From positions 8,140,705-8,204,704 of the forward strand of contig NW_009799179.1 in assembly GCF_000213175.1 (NCBI RefSeq): a stretch of DNA of 64,000 bases, read 5' to 3'. Positions 36,414-50,017 of the stretch are shown here, piece by piece (the stretch's first letter is position 1; every line of letters begins with the position of its first letter). A model generated the notes under the pieces. It saw nothing but the letters and a program-made list of their open reading frames with translations. It had not been told where the DNA came from and made no database searches. The DNA is from Neurospora tetrasperma FGSC 2508 (lineage: Eukaryota > Ascomycota > Sordariomycetes > Sordariales > Sordariaceae). Made by a program: the position numbers and the translations under genes.

Positions 36414-38607
36414 ACAAGTAACAACCTAGGTTAGCACATATCAATATCATGGGTTTCAGTCAAATCGTCAGTGCAACACCTTATGGTCCTAACTCATCGC
36501 TCAACATCGAGGAAAACTCCCTCACCTCGAAGTGTATCTGTCATCGAAACATTTAGTATTTTCAGTATCACATATTTATGCAAATCCAATATCAACTTCG
36601 TCCGTTCGAGAGGAGGCCCGACTTTGGCCAGATGCCATGCTTCGAACCTTCTGTGAAACACCATTAGCATAAACCGAGAAACACAATCTTCTCAAACTTC
36701 ACTCAGGAAAGAACACTCACTATCAGTAAGAGAAGAACGTCTCTTTGGCCCCATGCTGACACAAACGGAGTCTGAAAGTTGACCAACCCGGGTGTAAGCA
36801 GGTGCAATAATGCATGGGCGGCTGAGTAACGGCCTGGAGATGGTAACTCGAAGGTCATCCGTTAGAGCGAGTGAGTAATAAGAGTGTGGACATGCGTATC
36901 AAATCCAATTGGAATGCCGTTGACATACTCCTTACGCGAGAGGCTTACAACATGAAACAATGAAGTCACGAAAAAGAAACCTTCAGTGACTCAACAAGGC
37001 AGACACATGAGATCATCTCGCTGTACATCATGTGATAAAGTCTCAAGAAGCTCGCAAAGACAAGGTTACCAGCTGAGCGCACCTATCGGGTGCACAAGGC
37101 GCCAACCAGCCGCGCCGACCCTGTTGCCTCCCAGAGCATTAACGAGAAGAAGCCTTGTCAAATAGCCCATTTTACCCATTATGTCCGACTGAAACGACAG
37201 AAACTAAAAGACCGTTGAGCTCGTACCACTCCACGCAGCGAATGCTCGTGGTGTTGTTGGAGAATGAATGGGGTGGTTGGGATCAACAGGGACATTGTCT
37301 ATTGTCTCCAAAGTGCCAATCAGCATCTTAAGGATGGAGTATGTATAACACCCCCGTATGATAAGACTTCTTGGCCGTCCGCATTTGATGGAGGTCTGTA
37401 AAAAACTGCGATTGAATGACGGTTTTTGGATAGGAGAGGGGCTTATTAGGTCTGTTGCAGGAGGATCATGGACCACACTCGCTAGGTTCACTTGCGATTT
37501 TGGGCTAGCTGCAGTCTCGAGTTGAGTATTTGTGTGTGAAGTTAGCCACCTTTGCTCTTGACCGGTCTCTTTTTGGCGTTGATGATGTTGGATGTTGTGA
37601 AAAATACTTTGTAGACATCTAGATGAACGCTTGCGGATGACTTGGGAGAATCCACATGTTCGTTTCTTCTCGAACCAAGTCTGCTCGGTGGGATCTGGCC
37701 AGTATCGGAACTCAGCTCCTCAACTCAATGTGACCATGGAGGCTCGCAAGGTAGCGGTACATATTGCTCAAGGATGGGCCGATGTCACGCCGTTGAAGCA
37801 CGGCAGTCCGAGAAGTGCCGAGGATACTGGTGTCCAGGAACCAGCTGAGACTGCGTTGCGGAAGACGAGAGTCGCCATCAATGAGAGAGTTTCCTGGTGT
37901 CGCGGCTGTTGACGGTTCTCCAAGGGTCTAATTGGGAAGAGTTCACGCTCTGTCCTGCCACGTTGCTACGGTTTGAACGGGGAGGGCATAAGTGAGTGCT
38001 GTAAGCCTCTCAACATCACCACCTACAACCCGTCCTGTTGTCCGCCCAACCCATATCCCATCAATTGAGAGGTAGGTGCCTAGTTTCCAACCCGCCGTAC
38101 CGCTTCTTATTCTCATGCGTAATCGTCTGTACCGATGTGACGTGCACCATGGGTTACATGCGTCTCCCCTATTCAGACTAGGCGTCGAGCGAAGGAGCCA
38201 ACAACTTGCCTTGAGAGAGCGGATTTGAAATTCGTCAAAGTCGTAGCTTTCGAAACTTGGAAAGCTCTGTTGACGTGCCGTCTTAAAGGCGCGGGCAAGT
38301 CAGACGCCAACATGGCCGGCCAGCTGGCAGCGGGAAGTCATGACAGACGAAGACCGACCCGTTTCTCTCCAGTGCAAATGGCGTCTGCCGTGAGAACAGA
38401 CAACGAAGAGACACAAAGGTTGGCATTGGTTAGCAAGAGGCGTGCAGAGGGCCAGAGGCTGTGACTGCCTGGCTGAAATGGAGCATGATGTTGTGTTGCA
38501 GTGGGCCTTCCGTCACACATGAAAGCGATGATGAAGACGGAGCGGGCGGGACTGAGCGGGAAGCGGAGCTCTTACCCCACAGCAAGCTCCAGTGGAGTTC
38601 TGCACTA
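36414..38607. other. gene-poor region
   Basis: No supported coding region. Frames near 37204-37912 are short and lack conserved features. Composition is normal, so this is not RIP-affected repeat DNA. Confidence 0.5.
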
Positions 38608-38962
38608 CAGTAAAAACCCCTGCTTTTGCAAACAATTCTGGCAGCCAGATTTTTTAGCAAAAGGGGGGGTTTTGCAAAAGAGGGTGCATGCGCACGGACC
38701 AGAGATGAACCTCCCGGCCACTGGATGACTGCCAATGGACTAAAAAGGTGGGTCACCTGAAGCAGCTGCCCCCCCGGTACAAGGGTATAAGTGTATTCTC
38801 CCACCAAAATCAGACCCCTGCTTTTGCAAATCCGGGCCATCAGCATTGCAATTAGCAGTTAGCAGTCCTTACCACCAGAGGGAATGCGGGCAACCGAAAT
38901 CTTTAGCAAAAGGGGGGGTTTTAGTAAAAGGGGGGGGGTAGCAAAAGCAGGGGTTTTTACTG
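38608..38962. mobile_element. 355-bp terminal-inverted-repeat element (pogo-like ends)
   Basis: The ends read CAGTAAAAACCCCTGCTTTT inward from both sides, bordered by TA at 38606-38607 and 38963-38964. CAGT ends with TA duplications are typical of pogo/Fot-type elements. Inside, two motifs recur as direct copies: CCCCTGCTTTTGCAAA near 38617 and 38815, and TAGCAAAAGGGGGGGTTTT near 38652 and 38907. The element therefore looks like a partial duplication or two nested copies. No coding capacity is seen, so it is a MITE-like passenger. Confidence 0.8.
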
Positions 38963-38964
38963 TA

Positions 38965-41264
38965 CACTACGGCTGGCATCCACCTCTCATCCCCAATGCC
39001 AAATGACGCTGGTCATTGATTGGATGGTTGACCACTTCCTGGGCGGGAGAATGAGCTTGCCCCCCGCCGGACATGGCCCGGGCGGAACGCTTTCAACGGT
39101 CGTCGAGACCTCGCTAAGATCAGCACATGTACATAGTGGGCTAGCCCAGATGCGGCAAGGCTCCGTGAGCGAGCCCTATCGCGGCGAGTTCCATTTTCAC
39201 ATCGCGACTCTTAGGTTTCTCTCACTCCCATGGCGTTGAGGCGTCCAGTCGATTTCACCGGCTCTGCTTCTCCCGCCGAAAGAGGGGGGTTCCATGAGGA
39301 GGAAGTGGCTAGCCGAGTGGAAATCCCATTTGTCGTTTTGAGAGCTCAGGTGTAATATACATGTGCATGTGTAGTGGACTGCACTTGCAGACATGCAGCA
39401 GGTGAGCTGTGCAGCGGGATGGATGGATCAGGGAGTGAGTGGATATGGTGGTGGCATACGCATGCGCGTCCAAGCTGAGCTTGAGGATTTGACTAGAGCA
39501 TCCAGTCCGAGAGTAGCCGTGTCCTCCAAAGGACGGAGATTTACACACAGGATGGAAGGACAGGAGTAGAGGCAGGTGTGAAAGAAAGAAAGAGACGGGA
39601 AAATCAGAAATGCTTAGACTCGTTAGGTCAACAGGTCTTGGTCGGGTGGCCTGATGATTCTAGCTATATCAGCCAGAGAAAACCTGAAGCTCTGGCTGCG
39701 TCCAGAACCCTCCAGCTGTGCCTAGCTGTCAAATAGTCGGCAGCTTGGATGCATCTCTACCTGCAGACCATGGCGCTGATCTGGCTATCAAGGAACATGA
39801 AGCCCAGGATCCGAGAGGAAATCTTGCGACGTCTTCACATCCTCCGACTCCTCCATTGGCTGAAGGTGGCCGCAAGAAACCTGGGGCTGATGAAACGCGG
39901 TTGAGTTAATAGTCCTTATCGTAGTGAATCATGTCAAACGTGCCTACCATACCTTTGAGAGCTTTCCAATGAGTGCTCCTCCCACATTCTAGCTACCCTA
40001 CACTCTTTGTCTCTGTTCCTCCCCCTCGTACAATTGCCGCCTTCCATTCGGTTTACACGGGCACCCAGGAAAAGCTCCTCATGGGGAGAAAGAAAAGACC
40101 GATCAGGCATTTGAGACAAAGTACCTTCCAAATGGAAGCCCAGACAGAGGTAGAAACAAGCGCCGGCGGCAGTCACAGCCAAGAGAGAACAAGACTTGTC
40201 AGCAGCGTTCGGACCGTGACAGCCCCAGGGCATCAGCTCAGCCCGCGGTCACTACCTTCCCGCTCAAGACTTGTGATCATCCATCTACCCTACCTTGGTA
40301 GTAGTGCAGTTCTCCGGGGCAGGCAGGCAGACAAGCCATATGAAAGTGCGGGAGACTGGACTCGCACATCCCGCTTGACTTCCATCCCACTGCACTGGCT
40401 AGTAGCTCGTCATCTGGGAAAAAAAAAAAAAAAAAAAAATCTACGTTTGTCGTCCTGTCCCTCGTGGGGACTCGTCCACATTTTTTACGTGCTCTCCTCA
40501 ACAAGGAGGAACCATCTCCGTTGCCTGAGGCTGAGCAGCCCGAGGCCCTGCAGCGAGCTTTCCTTCAACCCGCCCACGCACATCAGTTCCGGAAAACCCA
40601 CACGGCACCGCACCGAACATTCACCCAACAAAATCCTCCACTTTTCTCCATCGGCCAGGACCCCCGTCGTCGCGCCTCCCCGTCACCTATCTCCGCCTCC
40701 CCGCTTCTCCATCCGCTTCCCCATCGGCCCATCCGCTGGATTCCTTCCTCCGTCTCCCGTACAGCACCGACTACTTACCGTCAACCACCCCGTACCGCTC
40801 CGACGTCCGCGCCAGCAGAATGTCCTTGTGATGCAACGCAGCTGGCTGCCCAAACACCCCAGCTTCCACAAGCCGCAGTCCGTCACAGCCCTTCGTCTCG
40901 TCTCTACCATGTTGCGCAATTCAACTCACAAAGGCCCTTGTTGATGCGTGAAGATTGGAAAAAGTTCGCTGGTGGGCTTTCAAGCTGAAGCTGGTGCAAC
41001 ACTGGTTGCCCAGGGCCATCGGCAGTATCCAGAGGGGACTTCATCCAGACGGGACTTCGGTGTGCTCGGTATTTTTCTCAGTCTCGCACCGCTTTGCCTG
41101 TTGGGCGCGCAAGCCCGTCGCTATCACTGTTGTTGTCGGGTCTGGAGGCTTTCAGTTCTCAATCTTGCTCGCCTCATCTCTTACGCACCCGGCAGTGCGA
41201 CCTGGTCGGCAGTCATCTTTAGCGCCGGCCCCAATCCCAACGCTATTGTTCATCCACACGCGCC
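38965..41264. other. gene-poor region and leader of the DUF7896-like gene
   Basis: Includes a 21-base A run at 40419-40439. From about 40500 to 41264 the plus strand becomes C/T-rich with several short upstream frames, as in long fungal 5' leaders. A 323-codon frame starting at 39973 runs through the A tract and is compositional; it was not called. Confidence 0.5.
40419..40439. repeat. poly-A homopolymer
   Basis: Twenty-one consecutive A residues. I see no target duplication that would mark it as a retroposed tail. Confidence 0.7.
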
Positions 41265-44200
41265 ATGGCCACCGAACATATCGCACCCCCTCCGCCTCCG
41301 GCGCCAGCGCAACCGGTCCAGTCGCCGGCCCTCTCGCGCCCGGACCATCGTAACTCATTAACTGCGCCGCCGCCCCCACCTCCACCGTCGGTCCTTGCAC
41401 CACCTCTGGGCCCTGGTCCCGGCCCCGGGCACAATCCGGCTATCGGTACCGGCCCCGGCCCCGTTGCAGCCTCCGTAGCTGCACCTCAACAGGTGGCTCA
41501 TCCTCACAGTCACGCACATCCTCACGCCCACGCCCACGCTCATCTTCATCCATCTGCGCCGCCACCTTCTTCTGTGCCCTATGGCCCATCCCTGGATCCC
41601 GCCATTAAGCACTTACTCGACCAACAAGCCGAGATCCAGGCCAAGCTGGCCGCTCTTCTTCCTCAGAAATATGGACCCAACATCAAGGTGGAGCTTGACA
41701 TGTTGCGCCATAAGTACCGTGTCCTGCGCGCATATGCCGACGAGAATCGTAAGCCTTTCCGCCCCTCTACCTTTCTTCATCTCATTACATCCATTATCCC
41801 GTCATGTTTTATTAGCTTCACGTCCCGGTTTGTGGGACCGACCCAAGCGCCACCCGTGCTGATGGCGCCGTAAACAGTATTGTCTGACAAGATTCCCGTC
41901 TTGTCTGACATCGAGGAAGCGAGATCACTTCAGTATCAGTGCGAATGTATCGAAAGTGCATGTCTTGAGCACGGTAGGTCACCATCGTCCCGCCCGTTTT
42001 GTCTTGAATCTGTTCTAAACCCATCTGTGTTGCCATTAGGCGTCGATCTCGGTGACCCCAGATTCGTTGACGTGCTCAAGTACGCGTTCTATCGCGACCA
42101 AGCACCGGAAGGGTATGCCGCTTGGCTAGACAGGAATTTGTCACATCACGATCCCGTCTGCAAAGCCGTTCGGTTGCGCGACAGCTTGCCACTGGCTTTC
42201 CGTCAACACCACTCCCACAAGTGCTGGGATGAACGTTGCACACATTACATCTACGGATATCCTCATCCAGATGACCGGGACCAGCATGTTAAAGAGCACG
42301 CGGCCGTGTACAAGAGGGACTCAGGTCTCTCCTTCGGTGGCACCCCGCCCATGATCTTCCCTGAGCCGTTGAGTGCGAGCTATAATGGAGAATATCACAA
42401 GCCACCCTCTTCATATCACCACCTCCCTCGTCCTAACTCGGGTCTCCAGCTTGCCCCCCTGGCAACGAGTAGCCAACCAAAGGATCACCGCGAAGCCCTT
42501 AAGAGCTATTCTTTTGTTCCGGAGAAGCCTCCTGGACCTCCCAGAGGCTCGGTCGACTCCGAGGTTGACCCGTTACTTCCGCCCCTGAAGCGTAGCCGAG
42601 TAGGCCAGCCACGATTGGAGTCCATAGGAGAGCTTCGACTTCTGAGGGAAAATGGGCCCTGTCTACGGTGTAGAACGATGAAGAAGAGCGTGAGTAAATT
42701 TCCCCTGCGATACACGGAACTATCGACTAAATTGTACAGTGCGATTCCAATGATCCCTGTGCGTTCTGCCCCGACATCGCAAGCTCTCCGAATAATGATT
42801 TCTGGGGAGCCCTTGGGTGTTTTCGAGGATCACTGAGCAATCTCACCGACATTATGCTTCCAGGTACGTGGAATACTGCCATACGTGATACCTCAACTGC
42901 TGATCGATCTTCCAGCCTATCTGTCACCCAGACAGATGCAGACGCCCATGACTTCTCCTCTTGCTATTCGCCGCAGCATGAACGAATTCTTGGACAGAGG
43001 TTACGCTGTTGGCCCAGATGTCACCAGCATGGTAAAGGCTCATTTGGATTTCAATGATCGCTTTTGGTGGACAGACGACCTCTCGAACCTGCCGCTCGCC
43101 AATCCAACACTCGCTTCGTTCTCTCAGGAACCCGTTGAACGGTCACCCCCTGTTCTAAACGTTCTCGCCTCTAGTTGGAACCTGAATGGGACCATGTACA
43201 ACTTTTGGAAACTGCTACACTTGAGCGGCTCGATCTCAGACGGACGGATGCACGAAGTGACGACCTACCCTGTCCTATATCGCGCCAAGCTTCTGCTTCG
43301 TGAAACGCTTTTCTACGACTTCCAGCAGCCGGAACCCGCAATTCACGGAGAGATGACGAGCCCCGGAAGCCATGTGGTCTTCGACGATGTGGACACGTGC
43401 GGTCGCTTCCGTGTGTTATACAACTGCATGACACAATTTCTCCAGGCCTTTGAAGCCCAGACAATGCGACCTACAATACCGGATCCCCGGAGCTGGCTCG
43501 CCATTTTCTACTCACTATGCATATTCAGTGTAGTGAGGACTTTGTTGGTGGACCGAATGGCGCAATCACGGATAACTTCCCCTTCTCAGCAAGGCGTTCC
43601 TGCCATGCATGCCGTGTACAAAGCGCTGGTGAGCATATTTACTTGGTCCGCGCCTATGCTGCTTGACGGGTCTGACATTGAGATGAGTCATGGTGACCGC
43701 GAGCTATTGACTTCCGCAGCCACTGTATTGGAAAGGGGCACGTGGGCTGAACGGGGTATCGCAACCACCAAGGACTTTCTGATGTATCTTGGTAGTGGGG
43801 AGATAGAAGGATCTTATTTCAATGGGTTCCTGAAGCAGAGATCACCAGCAAAGCCGGGGTCATTTCTTCTGCCTCCCATTACAAGATCGGGGGAAGATGC
43901 CAGAAAGCCACTGCCAGATACACGATCGATTGCCAATCCATGGCATTCCAGGATATCAACCCAACCAGAGAAGGAGCCTTTTTCTTACAATGTTTTCACA
44001 GGAGAGTCAGATCGGATCCTGACTTCTCCTCAAGTGATGGAGGCGGGAAGGCGGCATACTGTTGCTGAAAGCCCAACATACATGAGAGCAGGTGGCCGAG
44101 GCCCAACGTCACCCATTGCTGCTGCAAGAATTAGATCGTCATACCAGCGGCCACCGTTACGAAGAGTATACTGTACGAAGTGCAACGAATATCCAGAGGG

Positions 44201-45860
44201 GTTCCGAGGCGAGCATGAACTTCGGAGGCACAACGATTCGAAACACGCTGCATTGGTTAAGAGGTGGGTATGCACGGAACCGCACGAGCCAGGCTCCCCG
44301 TTACCCGTCGTTCCGTTGGCAAAGTGTAAGGCATGCGTAACACAGAAACGATATGGAGCCTACTACAATGCCGCTGCACATCTGAGGAGAGCGCATTTCA
44401 ACCCTCATCGAGGGGGCAAAGCAAGCGGAGACTGGCCGCCCATGGCGATTCTCAAGGACTGGATGCGTGAGGTTCGGCAGTCCATCGATATTCAGGATCA
44501 GGATGACGCCTCAAGTGGTGAAGATGAGACACAAGACTTCAAGTCGATGCATGACTTTATGTCACCGACTGAACAACATGCTCCAGTGTTGGAAATACCA
44601 CGTCTTGCCCCAGCTCCTCCATCACAACCACACCATGGTCCGCCGTTATTAATGCCTTCAATTGACAGGCTTGGCGCTACTGGGCCGCCGCAACTCATAA
44701 TGCAAGGCGGCCAGGGAGTTTTCCTTGCTCCCAACCCGGGGTTGAAAGCCGATGAGTCATCACATCCGCCCAGCGCGACCTCATCTGCTCGAAACCGTTG
44801 TCCTATTCCTGAATGCGGCCGAGTGTTTAAGGATCTCACGGCGCATATGCTCACACACATGGAAGAAAGACCCGAGAAGTGCCCTATAGAGTCCTGCGAG
44901 TACCACATCAAGGGATTTGCCAGAAAGTATGACAAAAACAGACATGCGCTGACGCATTACAAGGGCACCATGGTATGCCCCTTTTGTCCTGGAGCTGGGA
45001 CGGCATATGAGAAGGCTTTCAACCGGGCCGATGTGTTCAAACGCCACTTGACCGCCGTGCACAACGTTGAACAGACACCACCAAATAGTAGAAAGTTAAT
45101 ACTGACCACCGGGGGGCGGTCCGGTGGGGTTGGCGCCAGATGTAGCATCTGCCAAAGTCAGTTTCCTACCGCGCAAGAATTCTACGAGCATTTGGACGAT
45201 TGCGTTTTGAATGTCATCGTCCCGTCCACGCCAAAGACGGCGGGCAGCAGCAGCGCAACCACCAGGAAGGACTCTTTAGCCACAAAGACACCCACCACTG
45301 CAAGCACCGACAAGGGAAAAGAGCTCGATATTGAGCTTGAGATTAATCGGCGCCGAGAGTCCGCGCACGCGCTACCGCCGCCTCCTCATATCCAAACCCT
45401 ACCAAGAGATCATCCAGAGCCAGAGCCTATTAAACAGCAAGGCCTCAGCGCCAGGGACGCACAAAATCTCAAGCTAGTCGCCGACTCCGTGTTGGAGAAT
45501 GAAGCAATGCTTGCCAGTATTGGCAGGGACGCGCCTGAGCAAGAGATTACTGGATCAGAAATCCAAGCACCTCTCCCACAGCCACCATCAGAGGCATATC
45601 TGCCCCCTTCTTCGTCATATTTACCTAGACAGGCATCTGCAACCGAGCCAACATCGGAGAATCAAATTGTCCCGTCGAAGGTCCAAGAAGAAAGGATCGA
45701 CAAGGAAATGGGTGATGCTGATGGGAACCTATCCAAGGAGCCGCAGTCGACTGGAACACCTTTAGCTGCTACGAGCTACGTGGAAGCGATGAGGCTGCGT
45801 CGCAGCCCGGAGGTGACACTAGGCTCACCACTGCCAACGGATGAGATGAAGACGGATTAG
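41265..45860 (+). CDS. DUF7896-like multi-zinc-finger protein
   Basis: Large nuclear-type protein of unknown function. Exons are 41265-41748, 41878-41973, 42040-42689, 42740-42863 and 42916-45860, giving 1432 residues. The N-terminus (about 1-125) is Pro/Ala/His-rich. A conserved module follows, with LDQQAEIQAKLAALLPQKYG, DIEEARSLQYQCECIESACL and FRQHHSHKCWDERCTHYIYG (about 240-265). A short Cys cluster, CLRCRTMKKSCDSNDPCAFC near residue 401, is joined across a 50-nt intron and resembles a fungal zinc-cluster core. Near 869 comes YCTKCNEYPEGFRGEHELRR with the CKACVTQKRYGAYYNAAAHL block typical of DUF7896. C2H2-type fingers lie at about 1079-1175 (CPIPECGRVFKDLTAHMLTH; CPFCPGAG ... FKRHLTAVH; CSICQSQFPTAQEFYEHLDD). 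The tail is disordered. DNA binding is likely but not demonstrated. All junctions preserve frame. Confidence 0.87.
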
Positions 45861-47532
45861 ATGGGAAGAACAAGAAGAACTTGAGAGTGGATGCACGATG
45901 TCGATGTATGGATCTTGATATGCGGTTGATGATTTAAGTGATTAATGATGTAATGGGTTCCTTTTCATGTCATATTGCTCCCCTCTTCTACTTTCTTACT
46001 ACTTATATACGACGGCCTAAATACCTGTGTCATGCCACTTCCTCTGTTTTCTTATGGGGTTTTGCTGCTGGTCTAAACCCAAATGGCAGTGGTATGCATG
46101 CGATTACTGGGTACACGCGTACATTTTCGAGCTTAGGGACATTATCATCTTGCCGGTTACGGACTGAGAGCCTAGAAACATACACGACGAGTGGGTTGAG
46201 AGAGATTTCTAGGTGATTGGTAGGCTTCGCGTGCGGAAATCAGCAAAGCAAGCAGCCTTGGGTGTGCAATTTTATCTACCTTATGAACCGACATAAACCC
46301 AGCGCCCAAAACAAGAATGTCTCATGTATAGACAGTATCAAACACGTCACTGCTGCTGTTCCCATGGGTTGCTACTTTCTTTGCATTCCTGATCTTCCCC
46401 CTCGTCGATCCTTCCGCTTCGGCTGTTCTTCTCGATGCCCTCTGCTTGCAACATTTCGAGTGTCGAGGGTGTGCTCTCGGGTGGAGGTGATGATGAAGTA
46501 GCCGGTTAGAGGTGTGTATCGACTAGACTTATTGGCCTGTTAATCACGAAGATTCTCGTTTGCTTTTGCATGAACTTCAACGGCTTGACGCTTTATGGCT
46601 GGAAGTGAAGTCCCCCAGAATAAAAATGGACAAAAAGCTGAAAATGTGCCAAAACAAAACAAAAAATGAGAAAAAGAAATGTGGACTTACAGCTACCGGG
46701 TTCGAACGCGTAGCGTACATGAGAGCCGGGGGGAACAGGAGGAAGGAGGGGGGCCACACAAACGTGCCCGCTGCACCAACCTACCAGCTTGCCACGAAAG
46801 TCACCGCGGGAGAAGTAATACATATACCCTACGACAAAGGGATGGATTGCAGTCTATAAGTCTAGATGCTATTGAGAGATCTTCACACTGTTTTGATATC
46901 GTCGGCCTGATACATTCTTGGGTTTTACATCTCGAGACATCCTATGGGGAAGAAAGATTACCTGACACATCCGTTCACACTACCTATCCAAACATAATGC
47001 CATATTCAGAATAGCCGAAGATGCAAACGACCTTGACTTTCTTTCTGTTACTTTTAATATCGGACGCCGATACCGTATGTTCACTTTCCCCCTATTTAGG
47101 GGTAGATCAAGATTAGGGAGGGCGTGGGGGAGGAAGAGATCAATAGAATAGATGCCCGCTACCTGTAAGCCTTCGCTACCGTGATCAAAGACACGTGCGT
47201 GGGTTTTGTTCCATTTATATATTTATAGTGAAGATGTAGCACAAGACAAAGTAAAAATAATAAGCGCGAAATGGGTTTTCTTCCCGGTTTCTTGTCAGTT
47301 TGTTTTCGAGTTTTGGGGGGGGGGGAGGGAATTGAGGTTGGATGATGACATGAGACCCTGCTGCTATTGGACACTTCGGTATTCTCGATCATGCATACAC
47401 GAGGAGGAGCGAGAAATCCCCGTTCGGTCTCATTTGAGCTTGAAGTCGAAGTGTATACAGTATGTGACTGCAGGATGTCTCCGAGGTGAACCAGCGTTGA
47501 CGAAATTGGGCAAGTCAAGTCGGCGGGGAAGG

Positions 47533-47588
<56 letters not shown>

Positions 47589-50017
47589 AGGATTTGTAGA
47601 CTTGAGAAATTGGAGTTTGATATCAAGCCCATTCATCTACCTGGAAACCCGGCGGCATGTTTGAACCAACGTGCGGTCCACGATCAACTATACAGAACAC
47701 TGATACGGACAGCGGGGAACTACTGATTACTCTTTAAGTAGATAGGTGCCAGAAAGTGCTTGATTTTGGGAAGTCGTAAATTGATTTGCAAGTAGGTAGG
47801 TATGTACTTTCGTGCCTGGTTACTTCAGTGGAGATACTTTGAAGTTTGTGTCTCTTGTGTAGGTAGGTATATGTCTTCATATGACAGGGAACGGATGGCC
47901 GCTCTTGATGGGTAGAAGTTGATCAAACTAGAGATTGGGGCTGATTGGACATTCTCAGTGGACATATGTGATAGTCTGTGAATTTACACTACATATAGCT
48001 AACGACGGATGATCTGCGTGGCGTTACATCATACAGCTAGGTTACGAAGCATCGAGTCGGAGCGACCCTCGGAACCTCGATACTCCGTCTCTAACAGAAC
48101 AACGTGGGAAGTGGAAACTGTGTAGAGAACAAGTCGCTATGTCTGGCACGCAGCTCAGCCACTGATTGACCGTACGCATTTCGAGCACATATCGAAGGAG
48201 GGGCCGTCGTCCTTCGGAAGCGCCGATCGGAAGCTACTGTACATCTGATATGCCGACGACAAACGGATCGGGAACTTCGCAACAGGGAAGCCGAAGTTTG
48301 GCTGGCTGGAAATGTGGTGATCTTGCCAGACATTGCTCGATGCCGAGTGGTCAGGCTTGGTCACAATGAGGGCAGGCGCGCAAGGTTCAGTTTCGTCGGG
48401 CTTCGACAGATCAGCAGAGACGAGCGAGCGGCTCTCTTTTGCGCGATATATCTCGGCAGTAACACATGTTTTTGAGACACACGCATACAAAGATCAAGTG
48501 GACGATTGGACATGTGACCGGGATTTCATAGGAAAACATCACAGCATGCGCTCCGGATTCCCTCAAACTGTTCGGTGTTACTCTAGCAACTAGCAATTAT
48601 GAGCACTCGCTGGACACGGGGAACAAAAGTCCTTGGAGGCGGCGCTGATTGCGTTGAATTGATGTATATGTATGAAGAAGAAAAAAGGAAAAAGAAACAG
48701 AAGAGGAAGCGCGGCGAAAATTTCAAGATATGGGCGCGGATGCCATACAGTGTATAGTTAGGGTGTGAAACTTGAACGTACTGTGCTTGCCCCGCGCGCT
48801 GTCGACGTCGAGCTCAGCTGGCGGCACTGCAGCGGCAGCGGCAGCGGCACCGACGACGGCAGGGCAGTGGTGGGGAACTTCGTTTTTAGTCAACGCACCC
48901 ACCAAAACCTGACATCATCTCCAGATGTACAACGGAGATAACTGACAGTTCTTCTTGGTTCTGCTCACGAGGACGTGATTTCCGGTTGACAATGCACGCT
49001 TCTTTTACTATGTACAGGCTGGAGCCGGACTGTTCTCCTCTTCGTCCGGAGTTACACGACTCGGAGTGGTAGCCTCTAGAAGTTTCATCTGATGTGAAGG
49101 ACGCCACCTTGATGGCAGTGATACATGTTCGACATGGTCTCTGGCGGCACGCTCATGTGTCCCATCTCGGTGGTTGCCTATATCCATGTCAGCTCGACGA
49201 CGCATTTTGCGTATCAGTGCGCACCCCTCTCTGAGTTACACGTGGGATGATCCTGAACAGATATTGGTGTCTTGCAAGGTCCCATCTGAGGTACGACGTG
49301 TAAGCCTCGTACCACCCTGTACCGACAATATTGAAGCAAAAAGTCGTGATATCTGCCATGGTTTCTTGGGGTATGAGCCCGCTCTGGATACCTATTCGTA
49401 TCTCGAGACATATTTCGCACATACAGACGGAGGAAGAGCAATGGGGAAAAGGTCAAATATTATTGTCACGAAGATCGACGGCAGATTCTATGTCCAAGAA
49501 AAGCATATTAACCAACGAAGGCGTATGCTGGATGACAATAACGTTGGGGACGATCCTACATCAAAACGACGGGACCTAAAAGAGGGAATAAAGCACCTTG
49601 ATGTCTGCAAGTGTGCGCCTGACCGCTGTCCATCGGATCCATTCAATCGAGGTCAGGTTCCAGCCCCCAGACGCCAACTCGGCGTTCCACTTGGCCACTG
49701 CGGTCACCAGTGATGTCTAGAGCCCACTATTCAGGGTCCAAGTTGCCAAGGACTGGGACCAAGAAGGTCAAATGGAGAAGCGTGTTACCGATCTTCAAAA
49801 AGCCTTGGTTTGGGCTCCCTTTTGACTGAATCTTTCACCGGCCGACTTCCAGGAATTTTCACGAAACACGCCACCGACTATGTAAAAAAGCTTAGTTCAG
49901 TTTGAACCCTCCTCTTTTCCTTTTTCCCTTCTTCTGAAGATGCCATCTTCAACTTTGTTCCTCTGTACGGCTCTCAAGTCTTCAGAGTCTCCAACAAAGT
50001 CCCAAAGGCAGCACCCA
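45861..50017. other. 4.2-kb gene-poor region
   Basis: No supported gene. A 180-codon frame at 49174-49713 has no recognisable domain or good splice context. It holds a 45-base A run at 47537-47581, a purine-rich run near 48677-48716 and a short CAG/CGG run near 48820-48860. Confidence 0.5.
47537..47581. repeat. 45-base poly-A homopolymer
   Basis: An uninterrupted run of about 45 A residues between GGGGTT and GGGGGGGAGG. It could be the 3' tail of an old retroposed SINE or LINE fragment, but no body or flanking duplication was recognised. Its exact length is prone to sequencing error. Confidence 0.75.
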